This document shows, one piece after another, positions 50,711 through 59,236 of a stretch of DNA of 64,000 nucleotides; within the stretch, counting starts at the first letter, position 1, and every line of letters begins with the position of its first letter. The translations under genes and the position numbers were made by a program. The notes beneath the pieces were generated by a model. It made no database searches. It was not told the DNA's origin and saw only the letters and a program-made list of their open reading frames with translations. The stretch comes from Nocardia miyunensis NBRC 108239 (GTDB taxonomy: Bacteria; Actinomycetota; Actinomycetes; Mycobacteriales; Mycobacteriaceae), in NCBI RefSeq assembly GCF_001613065.1, contig NZ_BDBQ01000066.1:1-64000 (forward strand), written 5' to 3'.

Positions 50711-51880
50711 ATGAAATTCCTCTACGACGACGAGTCCTTCTCCTTCGAGGCATTGCGCGCCGCGGGCTACGCGACCTACGGCGGCGCCGAACTCGGCGAA
50801 GTGCTGGTGACCTGCCGCGGGATACCCGAGGGTGACGAGACCGCCTGGTCGGCGCAGTGGGCCGCGACGGCGGCGCGAGTCGAGCGCATCGGCCGGGACG
50901 CGCTGGCCGCCGGTCATCGGGTGAGCGCGCGGGAGGCGCTGCTGCGCGCGTCGAACTACTACCGGACCGCCGACTTCTACCGGCGTGAGGATCCCGCGCA
51001 CGACACCGAATCGGCGCGTCTGGCACGGGCTTCCCAGCAGACCTTCGACGAGGCCGCCGCGCTCCTGGACACGCCCGCCCGTCGAGTGCGGATCCCCTAC
51101 GAGGACACCAGCCTGCCCGGCTATCTGTTCCTGTCCGACGATTCCGGCGAGCCGCGTCCGACCGTGCTCTACCACGGCGGATTCGACTCCACGCTGGAGG
51201 AGGACTACTTCGCGATCGCCGCGGGCGCGCTGCGGCGCGGCTATCACGTCCTGGCGTTCGACGGTCCCGGCCAGGGCAGCACCGTCCGGGATCAGGGTCT
51301 GTACTTCCGGCCGGATTGGGAGGCCGTGGTCACGCCCGCCGTGGATTTCGCGCTCGGCCTGCCCGAGGTGGACGCGGACCGGCTCGCGCTCGTGGGCACC
51401 AGTCTGGGCGGCTACCTCGCCGCGCGGGCCGCCGCCTTCGAGCATCGGATCGCCGCGTGCGTGCTGCACGACGGGGTCTTCGACTCCCATGCCCCGTTCG
51501 CCGCCATCGGCGAGATGGCGGAACAACTGCCCGGCGGGCTGGAAGCGCTGCTGACGCGGAACACCCAGGCGCGCTGGGCAGTTCGCAATGGTTTGTGGAC
51601 ATTCGGGGTGTCCGGTCCCGAGGAGCTGCTGAAGGCGATCGAGTGCTACACGATGGCGGGCATCGCGGATCGGATCAGCTGCCCGACGCTGGTACTCGAG
51701 GCCGAGAACGACCAGTTCTTCGCCGGACAACCACAGCAGATCTTCGAGGCGCTGACCTGCCCGAAGGAGTTCATCGTCTTCCGCGAGGACGAAGGCGGCG
51801 GCGAACACTGCCACGAGGGCGCGACCGCCCTGTTCCACCAGCGCACCTTCGACTGGCTGGACGGCGTCCTCGGCCGCTGA
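50711..51880 (+). CDS. Alpha/beta hydrolase (FrsA/DHPON-hydrolase-like)
   Basis: A 389-residue serine hydrolase. Residues 1-125 are a helical cap typical of the 2,6-dihydropseudooxynicotine hydrolase/FrsA-like group; the catalytic domain has the oxyanion strand YHGGFDSTLEED, nucleophile S231 in GTSLGG, an acid in LEAENDQFF and the histidine in GGEHCHEGA. It hydrolyses an ester, lactone or C-C bond of an unknown substrate, under control of the divergent TetR gene. Confidence 0.85.
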   Translation: MKFLYDDESFSFEALRAAGYATYGGAELGEVLVTCRGIPEGDETAWSAQWAATAARVERIGRDALAAGHRVSAREALLRASNYYRTADFYRREDPAHDTESARLARASQQTFDEAAALLDTPARRVRIPYEDTSLPGYLFLSDDSGEPRPTVLYHGGFDSTLEEDYFAIAAGALRRGYHVLAFDGPGQGSTVRDQGLYFRPDWEAVVTPAVDFALGLPEVDADRLALVGTSLGGYLAARAAAFEHRIAACVLHDGVFDSHAPFAAIGEMAEQLPGGLEALLTRNTQARWAVRNGLWTFGVSGPEELLKAIECYTMAGIADRISCPTLVLEAENDQFFAGQPQQIFEALTCPKEFIVFREDEGGGEHCHEGATALFHQRTFDWLDGVLGR

Positions 51881-52016
51881 CCCACACTCCGACCAACCGC
51901 CGATCGCCCACCTCGCGACGGCGGTTTCTGTCGGTAGCGGACGCTATAATCGAAGACATGTTCGAGAGCTGGACAGCCCTCGGACATTCGTTTCCACCAC
52001 AGCCGGGGAGGGTCTC

Positions 52017-52289
52017 GTGGCCACAGATTCGCCGATCATCATCGACCAGCCGTACGTTCCGCTTGCCAAGCGCCGCCTGCCCGCGGGCCGCCCGCGCTCG
52101 TGGTACGTCACCCACAACCGCCGCCTCAAGGCCCTGCGCCTGGCCATCGCCCTGCTGGACTCCGGCGTCTACCGAGCCGACCTCGCCGACAACGAAAAGA
52201 TCCGCCGCACAGCCGATCTCGTAGGCATCCGCCCACCCTCGGACAAAACCTGCCGCCTCGTCCGAGACCTCATGCGCACCCGCCGCTGA
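52017..52289 (+). CDS. Small basic conserved hypothetical protein
   Basis: A 90-residue protein rich in arginine and lysine (RRLPAGRPRSWYVTHNRRLK). GTG start with GGGGAGGG about 6 bp upstream. It has no signal peptide or membrane segment; the basic helical C-terminus (SDKTCRLVRDLMRTRR) suggests nucleic acid or protein binding. I recognise relatives in nocardiae only as hypothetical proteins. Confidence 0.65.
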   Translation: MATDSPIIIDQPYVPLAKRRLPAGRPRSWYVTHNRRLKALRLAIALLDSGVYRADLADNEKIRRTADLVGIRPPSDKTCRLVRDLMRTRR

Positions 52290-52400
52290 CCGCTCCCGCA
52301 GCTGCTTCGGCTCGAGAATGGGCACGATGAGCGAGCGCCGACACAACTCCTCAACGCGGTTCACACCTGCCCAACCGAGGCAGGAACCGAATCGCGTTGA

Positions 52401-52721
52401 GGCACAAGACATGTCGGCCTCACCATCGACAACGTCCCGCGGCCGAGCCACACAGTCCCGGGCCGATTCGCTCATCCGGCCACGGAAGCAGGTACGGACC
52501 GCGCCGGGGCACAAGCCATTCGGCCTCCCGATCGACGACCCATCTCGTCGCCGAGGCACCCCGTCCGCGCTCGAGCCGACGCGTCTTCATCCACCGGCGC
52601 GAGTGTGAATCACACCGAGGCGCAAGCCGTTTCGAACTCGGCAAACACCTACCTCACGCCCGGTAGAAGCCCCCTGGACAACGCCGGCCTCACACCCAGT
52701 TCAAGCACCCCTGGACAACGC
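52401..52721. repeat. Degenerate repeats in the gap downstream of hemD
   Basis: Related segments starting GGCACAAG (52401), GGCACAAG (52508) and GGCGCAAG (52619) recur at 107-111 bp spacing, with extended similarity in the first two (CGGCCTC-C-ATCGAC-AC). A separate 14-bp repeat CCCCTGGACAACGC is exact at 52671-52684 and 52708-52721. The 464-bp gap (52290-52753) has no gene. The CTCAAGCC at the hemD stop codon resembles the CACAAGCC core. Confidence 0.6.
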
Positions 52722-52753
52722 GAACCCGCCGAAGCGGAGCGGAGGCCGAGGAC

Positions 52754-54319
52754 TCAAGCCCTGCCGCGGCGGCTCTTCTTGCGCGGCGGGGGCAGCAGGC
52801 CCTCGGCGCGCAGGTGGGCGGCGTGTTCGGCGAGGGCCTCGACCAGCGGGCCGACCTGGGCGAGTTCGGGCTGCACGTCTACGCGCAGGCCGAATTCGAT
52901 GGCGGTCTCGGCGGTCTTGGGGCCGATGCAGGCGACGATGGTGCGGGCGTGCGGTTTGCCCGCGATGCCGACCAGGTTGCGCACCGTGGAGGAGGAGGTG
53001 AACAGGACCGCGTCGAAACCGCCGGTCTTGATCATCTCGCGGGTCTCCGCGGGCGGCGGCGAGGCGCGCACCGTGCGGTACGCGGTGACGTCGTCGATCT
53101 CCCAGCCGCGGTCGCGCAGACCTTCGGCGAGGGTTTCGGTCGCGATGTCCGCACGCGGCAGCAGCACCCGGTTGACCGGGTCGAAAACGTCGTCGTAGGG
53201 CGGGAAGTCGGCCAGCAGCCCTTCCGAGGACTGCTCGCCGCTGGGCACCAGTTCCGGATTGATGCCGAACGAACGCACCCGCTCCGCGGTGGCCTCGCCG
53301 ACACAGGCGATCTTCACTCCGGAGAACGCCCGCGCGTCCAGACCGAATTCGGCGAACTTCTCCCACACCGCGCGCACCGCGTTCGTGGAGGTGAACACCA
53401 CCCACTGATAACGACCGTCGACCAGCCCCTTGACCGCGCGCTCCATCTGCGCGGGACTGCGCGGCGGCTCGACCGCGATGGTCGGCACCTCCATGGGAAT
53501 GGCGCCGTGCGTGACGAGCTTCTCGCTCATCTCGCCGGCCTGCTCCTTGGTGCGCGGCACCAGAACCGTCCAGCCGTACAGCGAGCGCGACTCCCACCAG
53601 GACATCTTCGACCGCTTCTCGACCTCCTTGCCGACCGTGACCACCAGCGGCCCGACCAACTCGGAGGCGGCGCTGTTCAGCGTGGCCAGGGTGGCCTCGA
53701 TGGTCCGCTGCTGACGGGTCGTGCCGCGCACGGTCACCGCGACCGGAGTCTGCGGCGCGAGGCCGTGCTCGGTCAGGGCGCTGGCCGTCTCGGCCAGATG
53801 CCCGGAGGTCGCGTGCAGAACCAGCGGGCCGGGTGCGGCCGCGACGGAGGCCCAGTCCACCTCGCCGCGCACATCGACCTCGGTATGACTCGAGCCCAGC
53901 GCGATCCCCGCGTAGGCGGGCACCGTCGCACCCGACGGCAGACCGGGCAGCACCTCGAACACCATGTGCGAGCGCGTGACCGCGTTGACCTCGGCGATCA
54001 CCGAATCGGTGGTCAGCGGATCACCGGACACCAGCCGCACCACGTCGTGGCCGTTGCGTGCCTCCGCGACCAGGGTCTTGGCCACCTCGGCGGGTTCGCC
54101 CAGCGCCGGGCGCACGTCGACCGGACGCTCTCCGTCCGGGTTCGGCTCCACCGCGACACCGATCAGGGCGAGCACACCCTTGTCCACATCGGGGTCGGTG
54201 AACGCCAGCGTCGCCCGGTCGAGCACCTCGCGCGCCCGAACGGTCAGCAGCGCCGGGTCACCGGGGCCGGACCCGACAAAGAGAATCCGACCAGGATGCT
54301 TCTTAGTGGCTCGGCTCAT
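52754..54319 (-). CDS. hemD: Uroporphyrinogen-III synthase with an N-terminal SUMT-like domain
   Basis: A 521-residue fusion. Residues about 8-245 have the fold pattern of uroporphyrinogen-III methyltransferase (GSGPGDPALLTVRAREVLDR) but the usual GDPFxxGRG is changed to GDPLTTDSVI and other methyltransferase signatures are weak. Residues about 250-500 are the uroporphyrinogen-III synthase (HemD) part (WTVLVPRTKEQAGEMSEKL ... WVVFTSTNAVRAVWE). It closes the tetrapyrrole ring with D-ring inversion. It overlaps hemC by 4 bp. The C-terminus is a short basic tail (RKKSRRGRA). Confidence 0.92.
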   Translation of the reverse strand: MSRATKKHPGRILFVGSGPGDPALLTVRAREVLDRATLAFTDPDVDKGVLALIGVAVEPNPDGERPVDVRPALGEPAEVAKTLVAEARNGHDVVRLVSGDPLTTDSVIAEVNAVTRSHMVFEVLPGLPSGATVPAYAGIALGSSHTEVDVRGEVDWASVAAAPGPLVLHATSGHLAETASALTEHGLAPQTPVAVTVRGTTRQQRTIEATLATLNSAASELVGPLVVTVGKEVEKRSKMSWWESRSLYGWTVLVPRTKEQAGEMSEKLVTHGAIPMEVPTIAVEPPRSPAQMERAVKGLVDGRYQWVVFTSTNAVRAVWEKFAEFGLDARAFSGVKIACVGEATAERVRSFGINPELVPSGEQSSEGLLADFPPYDDVFDPVNRVLLPRADIATETLAEGLRDRGWEIDDVTAYRTVRASPPPAETREMIKTGGFDAVLFTSSSTVRNLVGIAGKPHARTIVACIGPKTAETAIEFGLRVDVQPELAQVGPLVEALAEHAAHLRAEGLLPPPRKKSRRGRA

Positions 54320-55407
54320 TTATCGTTCTCCATTGGCTGGGATGGGTGAAAGTCTGTGTGCGGCGAATCCACCGCTCCTGTGTCGCGGCCGTCCCCAGCG
54401 GCCTGCGGTGTGTCGGCCTCGCGGCCGGCACCGAGCAGCTCACGAGCCCCGAGCTCGAGCAGCTCACGGGCCAGCGCGCGGCCGAGTCCCTCGGCGTCGT
54501 CGGGCGAACCGACCGCCGATGCCCGGAGCACGTCCGAGCCGTCGATCGCCGCCACGCAACCGCGCAGCGACAGTTCCTCGACCACCCGGCCGTCGTCGTC
54601 GAGCGATTCGACGACCTCGGCCAACGCCCCGATCGGGGCGATGCAACCGGACTCGAGTTCGGCCAGCAACCCCCGCTCGGCGGTGATCGCCGCGCGAGTA
54701 CCCGCATCGTCCAGGGCGGACAGGATGGTCACGAGATCCGGGTCGCCGGTGCGGCATTCGACCGCGAGCGCGCCCTGCGCCGGGGCGGGCAGCATCTGCA
54801 CCGGCTCGAGCGATTCGGTGATCTCGTCGGTGCGGCCGATGCGGGCGACTCCGGCCCGCGCGATGACCACCGCGTCGAGTTCGCCGTCGGCGACCTTACG
54901 AATTCTGGTGTCGATATTGCCGCGCAACGGCAGGATCTCGAGACCCAGCCCGAGCGCGCGCAGCTGTGCCGCGCGGCGCGCGGCCGACGTGCCGATCCGG
55001 GAACCGGCGGGCAACTCGCCCAGGACCAGTCCGTCGCGGGCGATGAGCGCATCGCGCGGATCCTCGCGCGGCGGGATCGCCGCGATGACGAAACGCGGGT
55101 CCGGCGCGGTGGGCAGATCCTTGTAGGAGTGCACCGCGATGTCGACGGTGCCCAGGGCCAGCTCGTTGCGCAACGCGGCGGTGAACACCCCGACGCCGAT
55201 CTTCTCCACCGGATCCGAGGATTTGTCACCGGCGGTCTTCACCACGACGAGTTCGGCCTGCTGTCCGCCCGCGATCAACGCGTCCCGGACCGTGCCGGCC
55301 TGGGTGAGCGCCAACAGGCTGCCGCGCGTGCCGATCCGCCACGGCGCGTCGGCGGTACCCCGACGTGTCGTGTCGTTCTCGTGCACCATGGCATCGGTAG
55401 CCGTCAC
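54316..55407 (-). CDS. hemC: Porphobilinogen deaminase (hydroxymethylbilane synthase)
   Basis: A 363-residue enzyme that polymerises four porphobilinogens on a dipyrromethane cofactor bound to C255 (ESGCIAPIGA). Other family motifs are IGTRGSLLALTQ, VHSYKDLPT and the RIGTSAARRAAQLRA arginine loop. It is about 40 residues longer than E. coli HemC, because of short N- and C-terminal extensions. Overlaps of 4 bp with hemA and hemD place it in one coupled operon with rex. Confidence 0.95.
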   Translation of the reverse strand: MTATDAMVHENDTTRRGTADAPWRIGTRGSLLALTQAGTVRDALIAGGQQAELVVVKTAGDKSSDPVEKIGVGVFTAALRNELALGTVDIAVHSYKDLPTAPDPRFVIAAIPPREDPRDALIARDGLVLGELPAGSRIGTSAARRAAQLRALGLGLEILPLRGNIDTRIRKVADGELDAVVIARAGVARIGRTDEITESLEPVQMLPAPAQGALAVECRTGDPDLVTILSALDDAGTRAAITAERGLLAELESGCIAPIGALAEVVESLDDDGRVVEELSLRGCVAAIDGSDVLRASAVGSPDDAEGLGRALARELLELGARELLGAGREADTPQAAGDGRDTGAVDSPHTDFHPSQPMENDK

Positions 55408-56768
55408 GCTGGTGTCCCTTCATTACCGGAAGTGAGGTCCTCGCCGAGAGTGGCGACCTCCATCGGCGCCGCAACCGCTTGTGCCGCACCGGGTTTGAGT
55501 TCGAACAGTTCGCGCAGGGCTTCGGCGTAGGTGCCGCCGCCGGGCGCGGAGGCCAGTTGTTTGACCCGCACCGTCGGCGCGTGCAGCAACTTGTCGACGA
55601 CCCGGCGCACCGTGCGCGCGACCTCGGCGCGCTCGGGATCGGCCAGACTCGGCAGCCGCGACTCGAGCCGCATCAGCTCGGCCTCGACCACATCGGCCGC
55701 GCGCTGCCGCAGGGCCGCCACCGTCGGGGTGACCTCCGCAACGCGTTGGCTCGCAAGGTATTTGGAGAGTTCTTCGGCGACGATGGCCCGCGCCGCGGAG
55801 GTGTCGTCGGCGGCCGCACCGGCCGCCGGATCATGCTGCAGCGTCTCCATGTCGATCACGGTGACGTCGGGCAATCCGGCCACCGCCGGATCCACATCGC
55901 GCGGCAGCCCCAGATCGCAGACGACCATCCGATGCCCGGCCGGGGCCATGTGCAACGCCCGATGCGCATCGGCCAGCGTCACCACGGCGCCGACCGCGCC
56001 GGTGCTGGTGACGACGATATCGGCGGCGGCCAGCGCGCCGACCAGATCGCTGAGGTCCTGCGCGGTCGCCGTGACGCCGTGCATGCTCACAGCGGTGTTC
56101 GCCAGCCGCTGCGCGCGCTCGAGGGTCCGGTTCACCACGATGATGTGGCCGATCCCGGCGCGCGCCAGATGCGCCACCGACAGCCCGCCCATCGCGCCCG
56201 CGCCGACGACCACGGCCGTGCGGCCGGTCAGATCGCCGATTTCCGCGCGCGCCCGGTCCAGCGCGACCGACACCACCGACGCGCCCGCACGGTCGATCCC
56301 GGTCTCCGAATGCACCCGCTTGCCCACCCGCAGCGCGTTCTGCGCCAGTTCGTGCAGGGTGCGCCCGGCGGCCTGCTGTGCGTCCGAGGCCGCGTAGGCG
56401 GCACGGATCTGGCTGAGCACCTGCTGCTCGCCGACCACCATCGAGTCCAGGCCGCTGGCCACCGCGAACAGATGTTCCGCCGCGGCCTCGCTGTAGCGGA
56501 CGTAGGCGTGCCGGGTCAGTTCCGGCAGCGGCATGTCGGCGTGCGTGGCGAGCAGATCGCCGATTTCGGCCAGGCCGCCGTGGAAGGCGTCGACCACCGC
56601 GTAGACCTCCACGCGGTTGCAGGTGGAGACGATCATCGCCTCCGAGACGTGCTGAGACTCCAGCATGCGGTCCATCAGCTTGGGACGGTCGTCCTCGGTG
56701 ACGGCAACCTTCTCCAGCACCGCGACCGGAGCACTGCGATGCGAAATTCCGACTAGAAGGATGCTCAT
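55404..56768 (-). CDS. hemA: Glutamyl-tRNA reductase
   Basis: A 454-residue enzyme, first and rate-limiting step of the C5 heme pathway, which reduces glutamyl-tRNA to glutamate-1-semialdehyde with NADPH. The catalytic cysteine is C50 (STCNRVEVYA). The NADPH domain has VVGAGAMGGL near residue 190, and the C-terminal dimerisation domain is complete. It overlaps rex by 4 bp upstream and hemC by 4 bp downstream. Regulation is probably by Rex through the operator at 57738. Confidence 0.95.
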   Translation of the reverse strand: MSILLVGISHRSAPVAVLEKVAVTEDDRPKLMDRMLESQHVSEAMIVSTCNRVEVYAVVDAFHGGLAEIGDLLATHADMPLPELTRHAYVRYSEAAAEHLFAVASGLDSMVVGEQQVLSQIRAAYAASDAQQAAGRTLHELAQNALRVGKRVHSETGIDRAGASVVSVALDRARAEIGDLTGRTAVVVGAGAMGGLSVAHLARAGIGHIIVVNRTLERAQRLANTAVSMHGVTATAQDLSDLVGALAAADIVVTSTGAVGAVVTLADAHRALHMAPAGHRMVVCDLGLPRDVDPAVAGLPDVTVIDMETLQHDPAAGAAADDTSAARAIVAEELSKYLASQRVAEVTPTVAALRQRAADVVEAELMRLESRLPSLADPERAEVARTVRRVVDKLLHAPTVRVKQLASAPGGGTYAEALRELFELKPGAAQAVAAPMEVATLGEDLTSGNEGTPA

Positions 56769-57589
56769 TGCGCGACCACCGATCCGTTACTCATATGCGG
56801 TGCGTCCGAGGACCCTGCGTGCTTACGCAGGGCGCCGCCCCCGGACCCGCCGCGGCTGGTTGGCTCCATTGCCGAAACCACGACCCCCGCTGGGCGGATC
56901 GCGGACGATGATGTGTGTATCGCGAACGAGAGCATCTGCATCTCCACGGCCAGATCGACCCGGCGCACCTCCACCGACGGCGGCACGTCCAGCGCGACCG
57001 GGGAGAAGCTCAGAATGCACTGCACCCCGGCGGCCACCAGTCGATCACAGACCGCCTGCGCGGCCGGATCCGGAACGGTGACGACCGCGATGGTCGGTTC
57101 GAGTTCGGCGACGGCATCGTGCAGTCCGGCGACGTCGCGCACCGGCACTCCGCCGATCGTCGCGCCGATGACCTGCGGATCCCGATCGAAGATGCCGACC
57201 ATGGTGAATCCGCGTCGCCGGAAGCCGCCGTATCCGGCCAGCGCACGGCCCAGATTTCCGGCCCCGACCAGGATCACCCGATGTCCTTCGGACAATCCGA
57301 GAACATCCTCGATGCGAGCACGCAACTTCGCCACGTCGTAGCCGACGCCGCGCACGCCGTTGGGCCCGAGGAAGGACAGGTCCTTGCGGAGCTTCGCGGA
57401 ACCGACACCCGCCGCGACAGCCAGTTCCTCACTCGATACGATGAGCACACCCTCGTCGGCGAGGACGGCGAGGACCCGGAGATAGGTCGCCAATCGCGTG
57501 ACCGTAGCCTGCGGAATGTCCCTGGACGGTGCATTCGACCGCAGAGCCCTGCCGGAGACGCCTTCGGGCGTCTCATGCTGCTCTGTCAC
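56765..57589 (-). CDS. rex: Redox-sensing transcriptional repressor Rex
   Basis: A 274-residue repressor. The N-terminal winged helix (about residues 27-100) carries GVGSAKLRKDLSFLGPNGVRG, the DNA-contact region, and the Rossmann domain binds NADH (GAGNLG 109-114, D135 in IFDRD). High NADH releases it from DNA. As in Streptomyces, rex heads the hemA-hemC-hemD operon. The last about 40 residues are a glycine/serine-rich extension. GTG start. No rex is found at this place in M. tuberculosis. Confidence 0.93.
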   Translation of the reverse strand: MTEQHETPEGVSGRALRSNAPSRDIPQATVTRLATYLRVLAVLADEGVLIVSSEELAVAAGVGSAKLRKDLSFLGPNGVRGVGYDVAKLRARIEDVLGLSEGHRVILVGAGNLGRALAGYGGFRRRGFTMVGIFDRDPQVIGATIGGVPVRDVAGLHDAVAELEPTIAVVTVPDPAAQAVCDRLVAAGVQCILSFSPVALDVPPSVEVRRVDLAVEMQMLSFAIHTSSSAIRPAGVVVSAMEPTSRGGSGGGALRKHAGSSDAPHMSNGSVVAQ

Positions 57590-57737
57590 GTCGTTCGGCT
57601 CCTCGTCCGGCCGGGGTCAGGTATTCCGGTTGCTCTCCGCTGCCAACACCGGGGGCCAGCGCCGCCTGGCGTCCATCGGGGTTGTGAGTGCTTCCGCTGC
57701 GGGGAAGCGACGGCTTGCGTGCCACCACCGTAACCGC

Positions 57738-57755
57738 TTGTGAAGCCCTGCACAA
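57738..57755. promoter_or_regulatory. Rex operator (ROP)
   Basis: TTGTGAAGCCCTGCACAA matches the 18-bp Rex consensus TTGTGAA-n4-TTCACAA with one mismatch in the right half. It lies 148 bp upstream of the rex start and 89 bp upstream of the divergent glutaredoxin gene. Confidence 0.75.
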
Positions 57756-57844
57756 AGTCGGTGAATTCAGTCACTCTGTATCTTTGGCATTGGCGTGTCC
57801 GATGCGGGCGGGTATACAGGCATCCTGACAGCTTTAATGGGCGT

Positions 57845-58102
57845 ATGAGTGATCGACATGCGGTTACGTTGTTGACCCGGGCGGGATGCGGGCTGTGCAC
57901 CGTGGCATTGGAGCAACTGCGTTCGATTTGCGGAGATTTCGGCATCGAACCGGGAACCATCGACGTGGACGAGGCCGCGGCGACCGATCCCGGGTTGCGC
58001 GCCGAATTCGGGGACCGGCTACCGGTGGTGTTGCTCGACGGCAGGGAGCACAGCTATTTCGACGTCGACGAAACGCGACTGCGGGCCGACCTGAACCGCT
58101 GA
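57845..58102 (+). CDS. Glutaredoxin-like protein
   Basis: An 85-residue thioredoxin-fold protein with a C15GLC18 active site (LLTRAGCGLC) and the cis-proline in DRLPVVLLDG. In M. tuberculosis the same small protein precedes hemA. It is divergent from rex and shares the intergenic region with the Rex operator, so redox control of it is possible. ATG at 57845 is preferred; the open frame further upstream crosses the operator. Confidence 0.85.
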   Translation: MSDRHAVTLLTRAGCGLCTVALEQLRSICGDFGIEPGTIDVDEAAATDPGLRAEFGDRLPVVLLDGREHSYFDVDETRLRADLNR

Positions 58103-58196
58103 GCGCAGGTGTGGGCAGCGCCTCGTCGTTCGTACGGCACCAGGTCACCCCACTCGGTTAATGTTGGGATGTTCGCGCGACGGGCGGAGGTCAGCA

Positions 58197-59234
58197 GTGC
58201 CGGAACGATCCAAAGATGCGAGGACAGGCTTCATCGCGGGCAGATTCGGTGAATTCCCGGCACGGTGGGGACAGGGTCTGTCCGATCAGCTCACCCGCAT
58301 CACTCGCAGCCCGTTCGGGCCCAGCGAGGAGGAGTTGCGCGCCAATCTCGCCGGTGAGGCCAGCGCCGACGCGGCCCTCGCCCTGCACGATGCGGAACTC
58401 GCGGAATCGGTTGCGGCGGAAGAAGATTCGCACATCCCCGAGCGCGTCCGCCCGCCCCGCGACCTGACCGCGGCGGCGTTCTTCGACGTGGACAACACGA
58501 TGGTGCAGGGCGCGTCGATCGTGCACTTCGCCCGCGGTCTGGCCGCGCGCAAGTACTTCAAGACCTCGGATCTGGCGGATATGGCCTGGAAGCAGGTCAA
58601 ATTCCGGATCACCGGCAAGGAGAGCCAGGGCGATATGGCCAGCGGCAAGGAGAAGGCCCTGGCCTTCATCGCCGGCCGCTCCACCGCCGAACTGGCCGAA
58701 CTGGGCGAGGAGATCTACGACGAGATCATCGCCGACAAGATCTGGCCCGGCACCCGCGCCCTGGCGCAGATGCACCTGGACGCCGGTCAGCAGGTCTGGC
58801 TGGTCACCGCGACTCCGGTCGAGCTGGCCCAGGTCATCGCCAAGCGGCTGGGCCTGACCGGCGCACTGGGCACCGTCGCCGAGAGCGAGGACGGCATGTT
58901 CACCGGCCGCCTGGTCGGCGATATCCTGCACGGCCTCGGCAAGGCGCACGCGGTGCGCACCCTGGCCATCCGCGAGGGCCTGAATCTCAAGCGCTGCACC
59001 GCGTATTCCGACAGCCACAACGACGTGCCGATGCTCTCGCTCACCGGCACCGCGGTCGCCATCAACCCCGATTCGGACCTGCGCGAGGTGGCCAAGAATC
59101 GCGGCTGGGAGATCCGCGATTTCCGCACCGGCCGCAAGGCTGCCAAGATCGGCGTCCCCACGGCGCTGGCCCTGGGCGCGGCCGGTGGCGCCGCCGCGGC
59201 GATCCTCACCCGCAAGCGGGATGCCGCGAAATAA
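58197..59234 (+). CDS. HAD-IB family phosphatase with C-terminal membrane segment (SerB1-like)
   Basis: A 345-residue HAD phosphatase. The N-terminal about 90 residues are a family-specific extension, then FFDVDNT holds the nucleophile D97 and general acid D99, WLVTATP is motif II, and CTAYSDSHNDVPML carries the metal-binding aspartates. The final 25 residues include a hydrophobic segment (VPTALALGAAGGAAAAIL) that probably anchors the enzyme to the membrane. M. tuberculosis SerB1 is the positional homolog; phosphoserine as substrate is uncertain. GTG at 58197 has GGGCGGAGG upstream; an ATG at 58161 is the alternative. Confidence 0.85.
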   Translation: MPERSKDARTGFIAGRFGEFPARWGQGLSDQLTRITRSPFGPSEEELRANLAGEASADAALALHDAELAESVAAEEDSHIPERVRPPRDLTAAAFFDVDNTMVQGASIVHFARGLAARKYFKTSDLADMAWKQVKFRITGKESQGDMASGKEKALAFIAGRSTAELAELGEEIYDEIIADKIWPGTRALAQMHLDAGQQVWLVTATPVELAQVIAKRLGLTGALGTVAESEDGMFTGRLVGDILHGLGKAHAVRTLAIREGLNLKRCTAYSDSHNDVPMLSLTGTAVAINPDSDLREVAKNRGWEIRDFRTGRKAAKIGVPTALALGAAGGAAAAILTRKRDAAK

Positions 59235-59236
59235 GC

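Noticed and set aside
51895..51930. Weak hairpin (7-bp arms, 18-nt loop) after the alpha/beta hydrolase considered as terminator
   Set aside because: The loop is long and the T-run is interrupted; support is too thin for a feature.
52290..52753. Gap downstream of hemD considered as a small coding gene on either strand
   Set aside because: Frames present are low in protein character and follow the repeat structure.
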